Assembly: GCA_964585305.1 (NCBI GenBank)
Contig: CAZPDM010000007.1
Location: 16,301-80,300 of the forward strand
Reading direction: 5' to 3'
From: CAZPDM01 sp964585305
Lineage (GTDB): Bacteria; Planctomycetota; Uabimicrobiia; Uabimicrobiales; JABWCH01
DNA length: 64,000 bases
Numbering within the stretch: the first letter of the stretch is position 1; every line of letters starts with the position of its first letter. Of the stretch, positions 8,649 through 15,699 are shown in pieces. Under the pieces are notes generated by a model that ran no database searches, was not told where the DNA came from, and saw nothing but the letters and a program-made list of their open reading frames with translations. The translations under genes were made by a program, and so were the position numbers.

Positions 8649-9122
8649 ATGAGTTTGAATATTGTTTGCATTGATGATCAGAGAGAAGTTTTAGCTACCT
8701 TGAAAAAGGATATGACAATTTTTAAATCTTTTTTTACTGTTTCATATTGCGAATCAACAGAAGAAGCAAGAGAAGTCATAGAAGATATTGACAGAAAAGG
8801 TGATCATATTGTACTTTTCGTTTGCGATCATATCATGCCTGAACAAAGCGGAATTGAATTTTTAATTCAAGTGAATAAAGATATTCGCTTTCGTCATACA
8901 AAAAAAATTCTCTTAACAGGATTGGCTACTCATCAAGATACAATTACGGCAATTAACCAGGCAGCAATAGATCAATATATTGAGAAACCTTGGAATTCTC
9001 AAAATCTAGTTCAAGCAGCAAAAATTTTGATTACAGAATATCTCTTGGAAAGTAGCGAAGACTATCAAGATTATATGGCTATTTTAGATCAGCCAACTTT
9101 GTACCGCAAGCTAAAAAAATAG
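8649..9122 (+). CDS. Single-domain response regulator
   Basis: The 157-residue protein is a CheY-like receiver domain with a short helical tail and no DNA-binding or enzymatic output domain. Visible key residues are the acidic pair (CIDDQRE, residues 9-10), the phospho-acceptor Asp60 in LFVCDHIMP, a Thr in ILLTGLA, and the conserved Lys in YIEKPW. The IEKPWN motif is typical of receivers of the RpfG/HD-GYP and hybrid-kinase type. An excellent ribosome site (GGAGGAATGCG) precedes the ATG. It most likely takes phosphate from the kinase encoded just upstream. Its stop codon directly abuts the stop of the convergent L,D-transpeptidase gene. Confidence 0.88.
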   Translation: MSLNIVCIDDQREVLATLKKDMTIFKSFFTVSYCESTEEAREVIEDIDRKGDHIVLFVCDHIMPEQSGIEFLIQVNKDIRFRHTKKILLTGLATHQDTITAINQAAIDQYIEKPWNSQNLVQAAKILITEYLLESSEDYQDYMAILDQPTLYRKLKK

Positions 9123-10019
9123 CTAGTTTTCATCAATAGAAATATTTAAAATTCCTTGGAATTTTTGGAAAATAAATCTAGGCAATTGTATTAGATATGG
9201 GTCTTCTTCCTCTTGCAGCCATTCTAACAATCGTAAGAAATTTTCTTCTGACATGGACACACATCCTGCTGTAGCTTTGTTGGGTGATGTCCAAAGATGG
9301 ATAAAAAGACAGCTCCCATGATAAGCAATAGGAGGTTGTGTGTTATGTTCGATCATTAAAAACCATTTATATGCATCATCTTCCCTACGAAGATTTTCAT
9401 AAGAATTCCAATCGGATTGTGGAATGGTTCTTTGATCTAACAACTGATTATAATATTTTGATTGTGGATCATCTATTCCAAGCCAATTTTCTGTAACTTG
9501 TGTATAAGACCATTTTTTTTGACTGTCTTTGTTTTGTTGCTTATTTTCTTTTTTTGTAATATTATAACTTTCCGCATAGCCATATATTTGTTTACGAATT
9601 TGGAAAATGCCTGCAGGGCTTTTTCCATCGCCTTCTCTTTTATTTGGTGCATTGTTTTGTAAAACTTCTTGAAGATAGTCATTCTTTGTATTAGAAAACA
9701 AAGTAGATTCTTCTAATAATATGCTTTTTTTATGTAGTTGCGCACAATGGGCTAAAAATTTTTCATTAGATGGACTTTTTCCCCAACCTAAACCATTACG
9801 TCCAATTCTTACTGTCCATTTTTGCTGAACCTTCCAAGATCTTTGCTCACTACGTTCAAGGCAATATAATTCTGCTATACTGGTTTGCCAATCTTCTGAT
9901 AAAACAACAATGATACGATTTCCCCCAAAAAACATATTTGTATTTCCTACTTGTCCAAATAAAGACAATAATTCTATTCCCAGAATGAAGAAAAATAAAT
10001 ATATTATTGTAACTTTCAT
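9123..10019 (-). CDS. Exported L,D-transpeptidase (YkuD/YafK type)
   Basis: The protein is 298 residues from the preferred ATG at 10019, which has GGAAAG 9 bases upstream and begins with a signal peptide or membrane anchor (VTIIYLFFFILGIELL). The frame is open to 10124, but the extra residues would precede the signal. Two hallmarks of the L,D-transpeptidase catalytic domain are seen: GDGKSPAGIF and the C-terminal IHLWTSPNKATAGCVSM with catalytic Cys. Family members make 3-3 cross-links in peptidoglycan or attach proteins to it, or trim it, in the periplasm. Planctomycete-type bacteria do have peptidoglycan. The gene is convergent with the response regulator and divergent from a small lipoprotein gene. 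Confidence 0.85.
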   Translation of the reverse strand: MKVTIIYLFFFILGIELLSLFGQVGNTNMFFGGNRIIVVLSEDWQTSIAELYCLERSEQRSWKVQQKWTVRIGRNGLGWGKSPSNEKFLAHCAQLHKKSILLEESTLFSNTKNDYLQEVLQNNAPNKREGDGKSPAGIFQIRKQIYGYAESYNITKKENKQQNKDSQKKWSYTQVTENWLGIDDPQSKYYNQLLDQRTIPQSDWNSYENLRREDDAYKWFLMIEHNTQPPIAYHGSCLFIHLWTSPNKATAGCVSMSEENFLRLLEWLQEEEDPYLIQLPRFIFQKFQGILNISIDEN

Positions 10020-10055
10020 AAAAAATTTCTTTCCAGTTTTAGTGTTAAAGATATA

Positions 10056-10106
10056 CTCTCCGCCATAAATAAATGAAGGGTTGGCGACTTCTCTCATTTT
10101 TTTTAA
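10056..10106 (+). repeat. Copy of a dispersed hairpin repeat in a divergent promoter
   Basis: This stretch lies between the divergent L,D-transpeptidase and lipoprotein genes. Its first 19 bases (TCTCCGCCATAAATAAATG, 10057-10075) recur exactly at 22433-22451. Its second part (AAGGGTTGGCGACTTCTC...T-run-AA) matches, with about four changes, the 3' half of the 53-base tandem units at 22557-22662. It therefore joins both sequence blocks that are separated in the 22.4-22.66 kb gap. Confidence 0.7.
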
Positions 10107-10116
10107 GGAAATTTCT

Positions 10117-10407
10117 ATGCGCAAAAGCGTAATTCTAATTATTTTTTTACTTTTTTTTATTTTATTAACTGGTTGCTTCCGCCATGTTCATACTGTTGGC
10201 AGTGGTCCACATATTGGAAAAATTGAAGAAGAAAAACAATGGTATATTTTATGGGGTATCATGTCTTTAAATGATGTAGATGGAGGAGTAATAGCAGAAA
10301 ACACAAACTGTCGTATTACAACAGAATGCAAACCCATGGATTGTGTAATCAATTTTTTTACAGGTGTTGTAAGTATATATCGAACTAGTGTTACTGTGGA
10401 AAAATAA
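10117..10407 (+). CDS. Small lipoprotein resembling the Bor/Iss family
   Basis: From the ATG at 10117 (AAGGAAATTTCT upstream) the product is 96 residues: a signal peptide with lipobox LLTGC, then a mature part of about 75 residues. The mature part follows the Bor pattern: a short charged stretch, KQWYILWGIMSLNDVDGG, and a Cys-containing middle ending in NFFTGVVSIYRTSVTVEK. Bor is a small outer-membrane lipoprotein, known from lambda for serum resistance, and family members occur in many chromosomes. Here it presumably sits in the outer membrane; the function is unknown. Identification rests on length and the hydrophobic pattern, so it is moderate. A repeat element directly provides the sequence just upstream of its ribosome site. 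Confidence 0.65.
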   Translation: MRKSVILIIFLLFFILLTGCFRHVHTVGSGPHIGKIEEEKQWYILWGIMSLNDVDGGVIAENTNCRITTECKPMDCVINFFTGVVSIYRTSVTVEK

Positions 10408-10483
10408 AAAAATTCTTTATAAAAAAATTTTTTTATTGTTTTTATAAAAAAAATTTTTATTATCTTAGTAACTTTCTAAATGA

Positions 10484-10530
10484 AGTGCAAAAAATCGCCT
10501 ACCCTTTTTTAGGATGGCGATAATAGCACT
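10484..10530. repeat. Palindromic repeat, AGTGC...GCACT family
   Basis: A 47-base near-palindrome: outer arms AGTGC (10484-10488) and GCACT (10526-10530), inner arms ATCGCC (about 10494-10499) and GGCGAT (10516-10521), with CCC/AGG near the centre. Outer and inner arms match the order in the tandem units at 22557-22662 (AGTGC, TCGCC, AGGG, GCGA, GCACT). It lies in the leader region of glyA. Confidence 0.7.
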
Positions 10531-10571
10531 AATAGATTGGTACTATGTTTTTTACTATTTTTGTGTCTCTT

Positions 10572-10594
10572 GCTATTTTGCCGAGCAAAGTAGC
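10572..10594 (+). promoter_or_regulatory. Leader hairpin before glyA
   Basis: GCTATTTTGC (10572-10581) pairs with GCAAAGTAGC (10585-10594) with one G-T wobble across a 3-base loop. It ends 7 bases before the TAGGAGA ribosome site of glyA, so it could influence translation. The nonamer GTGTCTCTT occurs just before it (from 10563) and again at the start codon (10612). Confidence 0.4.
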
Positions 10595-10611
10595 ATCGTA
10601 GGAGAATTATA

Positions 10612-11850
10612 GTGTCTCTTCTTCCAGATACTCAGTTGCTTTCTTTAATTCAACAAGAGGAACAACGACAAGGACAGTTTTTGCGTTTGATACCTTCTGA
10701 AAACTTTGTTTCCCAAAATGTGCGCAATATATTAGGTTCAATGCTTGTCAATAAATATTCCGAAGGTTACCCAAATCAACGCTATTATGAAGGAACTGAG
10801 ATCATTGATAAAATCGAAGATCTAGCCAGAGAACGCGCTAAAAATCTATTTGGTGCAGAGCATTCTAATGTTCAGGCATACTCAGGATCTCCTGCTAACA
10901 TGGCAGTCTATTATGCATTACTTCCCAAGGGTGGAACAATTTTAGGTATGGGATTAACAGATGGTGGACATTTGACACATGGAGCAACAGTCAATTATTC
11001 CAGTCGTTATTATAAAGCTGTGTCATACCATGTTGATTCTAATACAGGATGGTTGAATATTGATGATATTCGCAAAATTGCGAAAGATTGCCATCCTGAT
11101 ATTATTATTTGTGGTGGTTCTGCATATCCTAGAATTATTGATTTCCAAGAATTTCAAAGCATAGCCCAAGAGGTAGGTGCCAAATTATTAGTTGATATGG
11201 CTCATTTTGCTGGACTTGTGGCAGCACAAGTATATCCTTCTCCCATTCAGTATGCTGATTTTGTTACAATGACAACACATAAAGTTTTGCGCGGACCTAG
11301 AGGTGCGATCATTTTATGCCGGAAACAATATGCAAAAGATATAGATCGTGCAGTTTTCCCTGGATTACAGGGAGGGCCACATAACCATACAATTGCTGCT
11401 ATTGCTATGGCATTATATGAAGCAAATACACCAGCATTTCGTAAGTATGGACAAAAAGTTGTAGAAAATGCTAAAGCTTTAGCAAATGCGCTGCTTAAAA
11501 AAGATTATAATTTAGTAAGTGGTGGGACAGATACACATTTAATGCTCATTGATCTTCGCAATAAAAAAATTTCTGGAAAAGTATTGGCACAAACATTATC
11601 AAAAGCTGGAATTATTACTAACGCAAATACAATTCCTAATGAACCTGGAAGTCCTAAAAATCCTAGTGGTTTACGTATTGGAACTCCAGGAGTAACTACT
11701 CAAGGTATGGGAGTTCAAGAGATGGAATGGATTGCAGAAAAAATTGATACAGTTGTCAAAAATTTAGATAATAATGACATTTTAGAAAAGGTTCGTGCTG
11801 AAGTCCAAGAAGTAACATTACATTTTGGAACAGAACCAAAATTTGAATAG
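10612..11850 (+). CDS. glyA: Serine hydroxymethyltransferase
   Basis: This is a 412-residue fold-type I PLP enzyme that converts serine and tetrahydrofolate to glycine and methylene-THF in the cytoplasm, the main source of one-carbon units. Family landmarks are clear: LIPSENFVS near the start, NKYSEGYPNQRYYEGTE, HLTHGATVNYSS, and the PLP lysine in VTMTTHKVLRGPRG (Lys224). Length matches the family. Translation starts at a GTG with AGGAGA 6 bases upstream. It is a single-gene unit with a structured leader of about 200 bases that contains a palindromic repeat and a hairpin. Confidence 0.97.
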   Translation: MSLLPDTQLLSLIQQEEQRQGQFLRLIPSENFVSQNVRNILGSMLVNKYSEGYPNQRYYEGTEIIDKIEDLARERAKNLFGAEHSNVQAYSGSPANMAVYYALLPKGGTILGMGLTDGGHLTHGATVNYSSRYYKAVSYHVDSNTGWLNIDDIRKIAKDCHPDIIICGGSAYPRIIDFQEFQSIAQEVGAKLLVDMAHFAGLVAAQVYPSPIQYADFVTMTTHKVLRGPRGAIILCRKQYAKDIDRAVFPGLQGGPHNHTIAAIAMALYEANTPAFRKYGQKVVENAKALANALLKKDYNLVSGGTDTHLMLIDLRNKKISGKVLAQTLSKAGIITNANTIPNEPGSPKNPSGLRIGTPGVTTQGMGVQEMEWIAEKIDTVVKNLDNNDILEKVRAEVQEVTLHFGTEPKFE

Positions 11851-11977
11851 ATGAATAGACAAAAGTTTTTGGACTAAAAAATATGCACTGCATGGACGAG
11901 TGCAATTGAGATAACTAAATTATGTCTAACAATTTTGTTGACAGACCACTTAATTTTCCTTAAAAAATTTATTATTA

Positions 11978-12001
11978 TTGCTTGCCGATAGAGGCAAGCA
12001 A
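11978..12001 (+). terminator. Hairpin upstream of the beta-helix lipoprotein gene
   Basis: TTGCTTGCC (11978-11986) and GGCAAGCAA (11993-12001) form a perfect 9-bp stem with a 6-base loop. No proper T-run follows, so it may be a weak terminator for glyA or a leader structure for the next gene, which starts 27 bases later. Confidence 0.45.
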
Positions 12002-12027
12002 ATTCCAATTTTGTAAGGAGAAAAAAT

Positions 12028-13557
12028 TTGAGTAATAAAATTTTATATATCCTATTCTTGTATATTATAGGATGTATGCAACAAGAAATGGATCATCAAA
12101 TCTTAAATGATAATGCACAAAAACAAACTGAAGTATCCGATGTACAACAGAGATCCATACCAAAAGCAGATATTCAAAATCATGAACCAATACAATCAAT
12201 AAATACAATAGATAGCGAATCCTCAATTCCACTAGATAGTCAAACAATATACACGAAAAATAATGAATTATCCACTTCGACAAATCCAGAAAATAATGAA
12301 CAAGCAATTTCAACAAATATTCCAGATAACAAACAAGTATTCTTAGAAAATACACAAACATCCTCAGTAAATATTCAAAACAATGAAAGCCATTTTACCT
12401 TAAATACTCAAGAAAGTAAACAAGAGCTGCAAAATATCAACGTTTTAGAAAAAAATGAGAGAACTTTTTTAGAAGAAATTCCTGAAGAAATTGACAAAGA
12501 AGTTTTCCTGAAAAAACAAAATTATATCATAAAAAACAAAATTATCATTCATCCTAGCGGAATATTAAATCTTTCTCCTGGAACTAAATTGGAGTTTAGA
12601 GAATCAGGAATTGTTTGTTATGGACATATTCTTGCAAAAGGAACAGCCGAAGAACCCATCGAATTTACAAGTAAAGAAGGCTGGGATAACATAATAATAT
12701 ATGGAAGTAAAGCAAAAGGAGTTTTCCATTATTGTCATATTTCAAAAGGTTTAGGAATTCCAGTATTTTTAGATGACAATAAATATATTTTATTCAAGGG
12801 CAATAAAATTGCTGGTGGAGCAATTCTTTTTGCAGAATCATGTACCGGAGAAATTCAACATTGCAAAATCAGCCAAAATGGTGAAAACGCAATCGAGATT
12901 CTTTCGGCTAAAGAAGTTATAGTATCTAGTTCTGAAATTATTAAAAATAAAGGAAATGGAATTGTTTGTGAAAATAGCACAATTAAAATAATTTCAAATA
13001 AAATTTGTGAAAACTCCTTGAGTGGTTTTTTAGCACTAGAAAAAAGCGAAGGTGTCCTCCTTCAAAATGATTTTGTAGCAAACAAAAATGCTGGCATATT
13101 CATTCAAAATTATAGCAAATTTGACATTCTAGAAAATAATTTTTTCTATAACAAATTAGGCATTTTTCTCATAGGGCTAAGTACATCTCTTATTGAGAAT
13201 AATAGTGTTCAACAAAATATGTACTACGGAATTTTCTGTTGCAATAATAGTGAAAGTAAAATTCACAAAAATGTTATTCTAGGAAATTTAATAAGCGGGA
13301 TAGCACTAGAACAACGCGCACGTTCTACTATTACTAGCAATAAAATTCAAAAGAACAAATATGCTGGAATAACTATTTTAAATGATGTGATTGTACATAT
13401 CTCAGATAATATTATAAGTGATAGTGAATATGTGTTGTATAGAGAGCAAACAGCAAAAACTGTTTTAGATAACAACACTGTTATAAATTGTCAAGAAAAT
13501 GAAGGTATTGGAATCCCAAGTTTCTTAGTAAAAGAAAACTTGGGGCAAAAAAAATAA
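12028..13557 (+). CDS. Lipoprotein with parallel beta-helix (NosD-like) domain
   Basis: The 509-residue product starts at a TTG supported by TAAGGAG 7 bases upstream. Its first 16 residues are a lipoprotein signal (YILFLYIIGC). Residues about 20-150 are a low-complexity Asn/Gln/Ser/Thr linker with loosely repeated ENNE and QNN segments. From about residue 165 to the end there are roughly twelve short repeats rich in Asn, Ile and Gly (for example IVSSSEIIKNKGNGI and IHKNVILGNLISGIAL), the pattern of right-handed parallel beta-helix repeats (PbH1). Such proteins are surface or periplasmic, often binding or cleaving polysaccharide. No catalytic residues can be assigned, so binding or a structural role is as likely as enzyme activity. 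Confidence 0.8.
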   Translation: MSNKILYILFLYIIGCMQQEMDHQILNDNAQKQTEVSDVQQRSIPKADIQNHEPIQSINTIDSESSIPLDSQTIYTKNNELSTSTNPENNEQAISTNIPDNKQVFLENTQTSSVNIQNNESHFTLNTQESKQELQNINVLEKNERTFLEEIPEEIDKEVFLKKQNYIIKNKIIIHPSGILNLSPGTKLEFRESGIVCYGHILAKGTAEEPIEFTSKEGWDNIIIYGSKAKGVFHYCHISKGLGIPVFLDDNKYILFKGNKIAGGAILFAESCTGEIQHCKISQNGENAIEILSAKEVIVSSSEIIKNKGNGIVCENSTIKIISNKICENSLSGFLALEKSEGVLLQNDFVANKNAGIFIQNYSKFDILENNFFYNKLGIFLIGLSTSLIENNSVQQNMYYGIFCCNNSESKIHKNVILGNLISGIALEQRARSTITSNKIQKNKYAGITILNDVIVHISDNIISDSEYVLYREQTAKTVLDNNTVINCQENEGIGIPSFLVKENLGQKK

Positions 13558-13573
13558 AAATTTCATTTTTTTA

Positions 13574-13601
13574 TTGACTTTTTTTCTTAAAATGGTAAAA
13601 T
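13574..13601 (+). promoter_or_regulatory. Sigma70-type promoter of the tRNA-Gly gene
   Basis: TTGACT (13574-13579) and TAAAAT (13596-13601) are separated by 16 bases and lie 22 bases before the mature tRNA start. Confidence 0.65.
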
Positions 13602-13623
13602 AAACCTCACTTATTATATTTTT

Positions 13624-13695
13624 GCGGGCGTAGCTCAGTGGTAGAGCATCAGCTTCCCAAGCTGGCTGTCGAGGGTTCAAATCCCTTCACCCGCT
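13624..13695 (+). tRNA. tRNA-Gly (anticodon CCC)
   Basis: All four stems can be drawn: acceptor 13624-13630 with 13688-13694, a D arm with GCTC/GAGC, an anticodon stem TCAGC/GCTGG around loop TTCCCAA, and a T arm with loop TTCAAAT. The anticodon is CCC, reading GGG. The discriminator is T at 13695 and CCA is not encoded. The acceptor stem has a C6-A67 mismatch where the homologous E. coli tRNA has a pair. A terminator follows, so it is transcribed alone. Confidence 0.95.
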
Positions 13696-13701
13696 TCTTT
13701 T

Positions 13702-13738
13702 AATACCAACGTTTTTACTAACGTTGGTATTTTTTTTA
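13702..13738 (+). terminator. Terminator of the tRNA-Gly gene
   Basis: A perfect 12-bp stem (AATACCAACGTT / AACGTTGGTATT) is followed by a run of Ts, six bases after the tRNA end. Confidence 0.9.
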
Positions 13739-13822
13739 TATTTTATTATTTATATTTTTTTGGGTATAACTATATACATATCAATATAATAAAAAAAATA
13801 TAAAAAAAAACAAAAAAAAAGT

Positions 13823-13851
13823 TTGACAAATAAGTAATTAAATACTAAAAT
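13823..13851 (+). promoter_or_regulatory. Strong sigma70-type promoter of hcp
   Basis: A perfect -35 box TTGACA (13823-13828) and a -10 box TAAAAT (13846-13851) are separated by the ideal 17 bases. Transcription should start near 13858, leaving a leader of about 110 bases. The flanking 13740-13822 is homopolymer-rich A/T sequence with nothing else recognisable. Confidence 0.75.
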
Positions 13852-13858
13852 ATTCTTT

Positions 13859-13888
13859 AGATAAAAAGATATATTTTCCTTTTTATCT
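13859..13888 (+). promoter_or_regulatory. Inverted repeat at the hcp transcription start
   Basis: AGATAAAAAG (13859-13868) and CTTTTTATCT (13879-13888) are perfect 10-base arms around a 10-base spacer. They begin at the expected +1 of the hcp promoter. This is where an operator for a repressor would sit, or it forms a 5'-end hairpin in the mRNA. The regulator is not identified. Confidence 0.45.
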
Positions 13889-13967
13889 TTAAAAATAGTT
13901 ATTTATTTTGTATAAATGTATTTAGTAGTTAAAAACTAATGATAATTTAAATTTAAGGAAAAAAATT

Positions 13968-15620
13968 ATGGGTATGTTTTGTTATCAATGTGAACAAACT
14001 GTTGGCGGTAAAGGTTGCAATATTGCTGGTGTTTGCGGAAAAGACGCAGAGACAGCAACTTTACAAGATTTATTAGGCTATGGCGTTAAAGGCCTAGCAA
14101 TGTATGCTCATCGTCTTCGTGCTATGGGTGTAAAAAATCATAATTGGGATGTTTTTACAGTTGAAGCACTTTTTACTACAATAACAAATGTAAACTTTGA
14201 CGCTCAGCGTATTCAATCTTTGTTGAAGATTCTTTCTAAACATCTTGAAGATGCTCGCAAAATTTATACTGAAACCTGTACAAAAGTTGGAAAAACTCTG
14301 GAAAATCTTAATGGGCCAGCACAATGGGTTATTGCAGAAGATATCAAAGGCTCTGTTCAAGATGGAGAAAAAATTGGTATTCAATCTCGCATCAAAACAC
14401 TTGGAGAAGATCGAGCAGGTCTTCAAGAATTGATTTTGTATGGTCTTAAAGGAATGGCAGCATACGCAGATCATGCTAAAGTTTTAGGAAAAGAAGATGA
14501 TACAATTTATGCTTTCTTTTATGAAGCCCTAGACTTTTTAACCAAAGAAAATCCGAGCTTAGATGAACTCGTATCAATGACAATGAAAGTTGGCGAAGTC
14601 AATCTTAAAGTAATGGGACTTTTGGACGCTGCAAACACAGGAACTTACGGGCATCCTGTTCCTACTCAAGTTCGTATTAGTCCAGTAAAAGGGAAAGCAA
14701 TTCTTGTTTCTGGCCACGATCTTAAAGATTTAGATATGCTTCTTCAACAAACTGCTGGGAAGGGTATAAATATTTATACACATGGTGAAATGCTTCCTTG
14801 CCATGGTTATCCAAAATTGAAAAAATATCCTCATCTTGTTGGAAATTATGGTGGTGCATGGCAAGATCAAGCCCGTGAATTTGATGAATTCCCTGGCGCG
14901 ATTTTGATGACTACGAATTGTATCCAACGCCCAAGAGAATCTTATAAAAGCCGAATCTTTACCAGTGGATTGGTAGCATGGCCAGGCGTAACTCATATCG
15001 CAAACGGAGACTTTACTCCTGTTATTGAAGCTGCACTTAAAGCTCCAGGTTTTGAACAAAATGTAACTCCAGAAAAGAGCATTCTTGTTGGATTCGGACA
15101 TGAAGCTGTTATGAGTGTAGCTGGTAAAGTGATTGATGCCGTAAAATCTGGAGCTGTTAAACATTTCTTCCTTATCGGCGGTTGTGATGGTGCTAAGAGT
15201 GGTCGTAATTATTATACCCAATTTGCAGAAGCTGTTCCTAAAGATTGCGTCATTCTTACCTTAGCCTGCGGAAAATATCGCTTCAACAAGCTCGATTTTG
15301 GTGATATTGGCGGTATTCCACGCTTACTTGATATTGGACAATGTAATGATGCTTACTCTGCAATCCAAATTGCAGTTGCTTTAGCTAATGCATTCAATAC
15401 AGATGTTAACCATCTACCTCTTTCTATGATTCTTTCTTGGTACGAACAAAAGGCCGTTTGCATTTTATTAACCTTGCTCTACTTAGGAATTAAAAACATA
15501 CGACTTGGTCCAACCTTGCCAGCATTTGTTTCGCCTGCTGTACTCAATGTTCTTGTTCAAAAATTCAACATCCAACCTATTACCACTGTGCAAAGTGATC
15601 TTAAAGCCATCCTTGGTTAA
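13968..15620 (+). CDS. hcp: Hybrid cluster protein (hydroxylamine/NO reductase), class I
   Basis: Hcp carries a cubane Fe-S cluster and a hybrid Fe-S-O cluster, and reduces nitric oxide or hydroxylamine in the cytoplasm during nitrosative stress. The N-terminal cysteines have spacing C-x2-C-x8-C-x5-C (CYQC...GC...VC), the pattern of class I enzymes from anaerobes rather than the class II spacing of enteric bacteria. Ligand motifs for the hybrid cluster are visible: GEMLPCHGYP, TTNCIQRP, GGCDGAKSGR and the late ACGKYRF and GQCNDAYSA. The 550-residue length is normal. No reductase gene (hcr) is next to it; it is monocistronic with its own promoter and a strong terminator. This points to an anaerobic or microaerobic lifestyle. 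Confidence 0.96.
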   Translation: MGMFCYQCEQTVGGKGCNIAGVCGKDAETATLQDLLGYGVKGLAMYAHRLRAMGVKNHNWDVFTVEALFTTITNVNFDAQRIQSLLKILSKHLEDARKIYTETCTKVGKTLENLNGPAQWVIAEDIKGSVQDGEKIGIQSRIKTLGEDRAGLQELILYGLKGMAAYADHAKVLGKEDDTIYAFFYEALDFLTKENPSLDELVSMTMKVGEVNLKVMGLLDAANTGTYGHPVPTQVRISPVKGKAILVSGHDLKDLDMLLQQTAGKGINIYTHGEMLPCHGYPKLKKYPHLVGNYGGAWQDQAREFDEFPGAILMTTNCIQRPRESYKSRIFTSGLVAWPGVTHIANGDFTPVIEAALKAPGFEQNVTPEKSILVGFGHEAVMSVAGKVIDAVKSGAVKHFFLIGGCDGAKSGRNYYTQFAEAVPKDCVILTLACGKYRFNKLDFGDIGGIPRLLDIGQCNDAYSAIQIAVALANAFNTDVNHLPLSMILSWYEQKAVCILLTLLYLGIKNIRLGPTLPAFVSPAVLNVLVQKFNIQPITTVQSDLKAILG

Positions 15621-15647
15621 GTAAAAATTAGTTGTCTAAAATCTCAT

Positions 15648-15682
15648 AAAACACGCTTACAATTTTTGTAAGCGTGTTTTTT
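15648..15682. terminator. Bidirectional terminator between hcp and the PstS-like gene
   Basis: A perfect 15-bp stem (15648-15662 with 15666-15680) with a 3-base loop, A-rich on the left and T-rich on the right, lies between two convergent genes and can serve both. Confidence 0.88.
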
Positions 15683-15699
15683 TGTAAATGTTTTTTTAG

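Noticed and set aside
10407..10480. AT-only inverted repeats after the Bor-like lipoprotein gene
   Set aside because: Runs of T and A pair with each other trivially; there is no GC stem to support a terminator call.
11883..11906. TGCACT...AGTGCA inverted repeat after glyA as a member of the AGTGC repeat family
   Set aside because: The arms are reversed in order and only 6 bases long; the inner ATCGCC/GCGAT blocks are missing, so it is treated as a chance small hairpin.
14730..15221. 163-codon minus-strand open frame
   Set aside because: It lies wholly inside hcp, a well-recognised enzyme, and has no family features.
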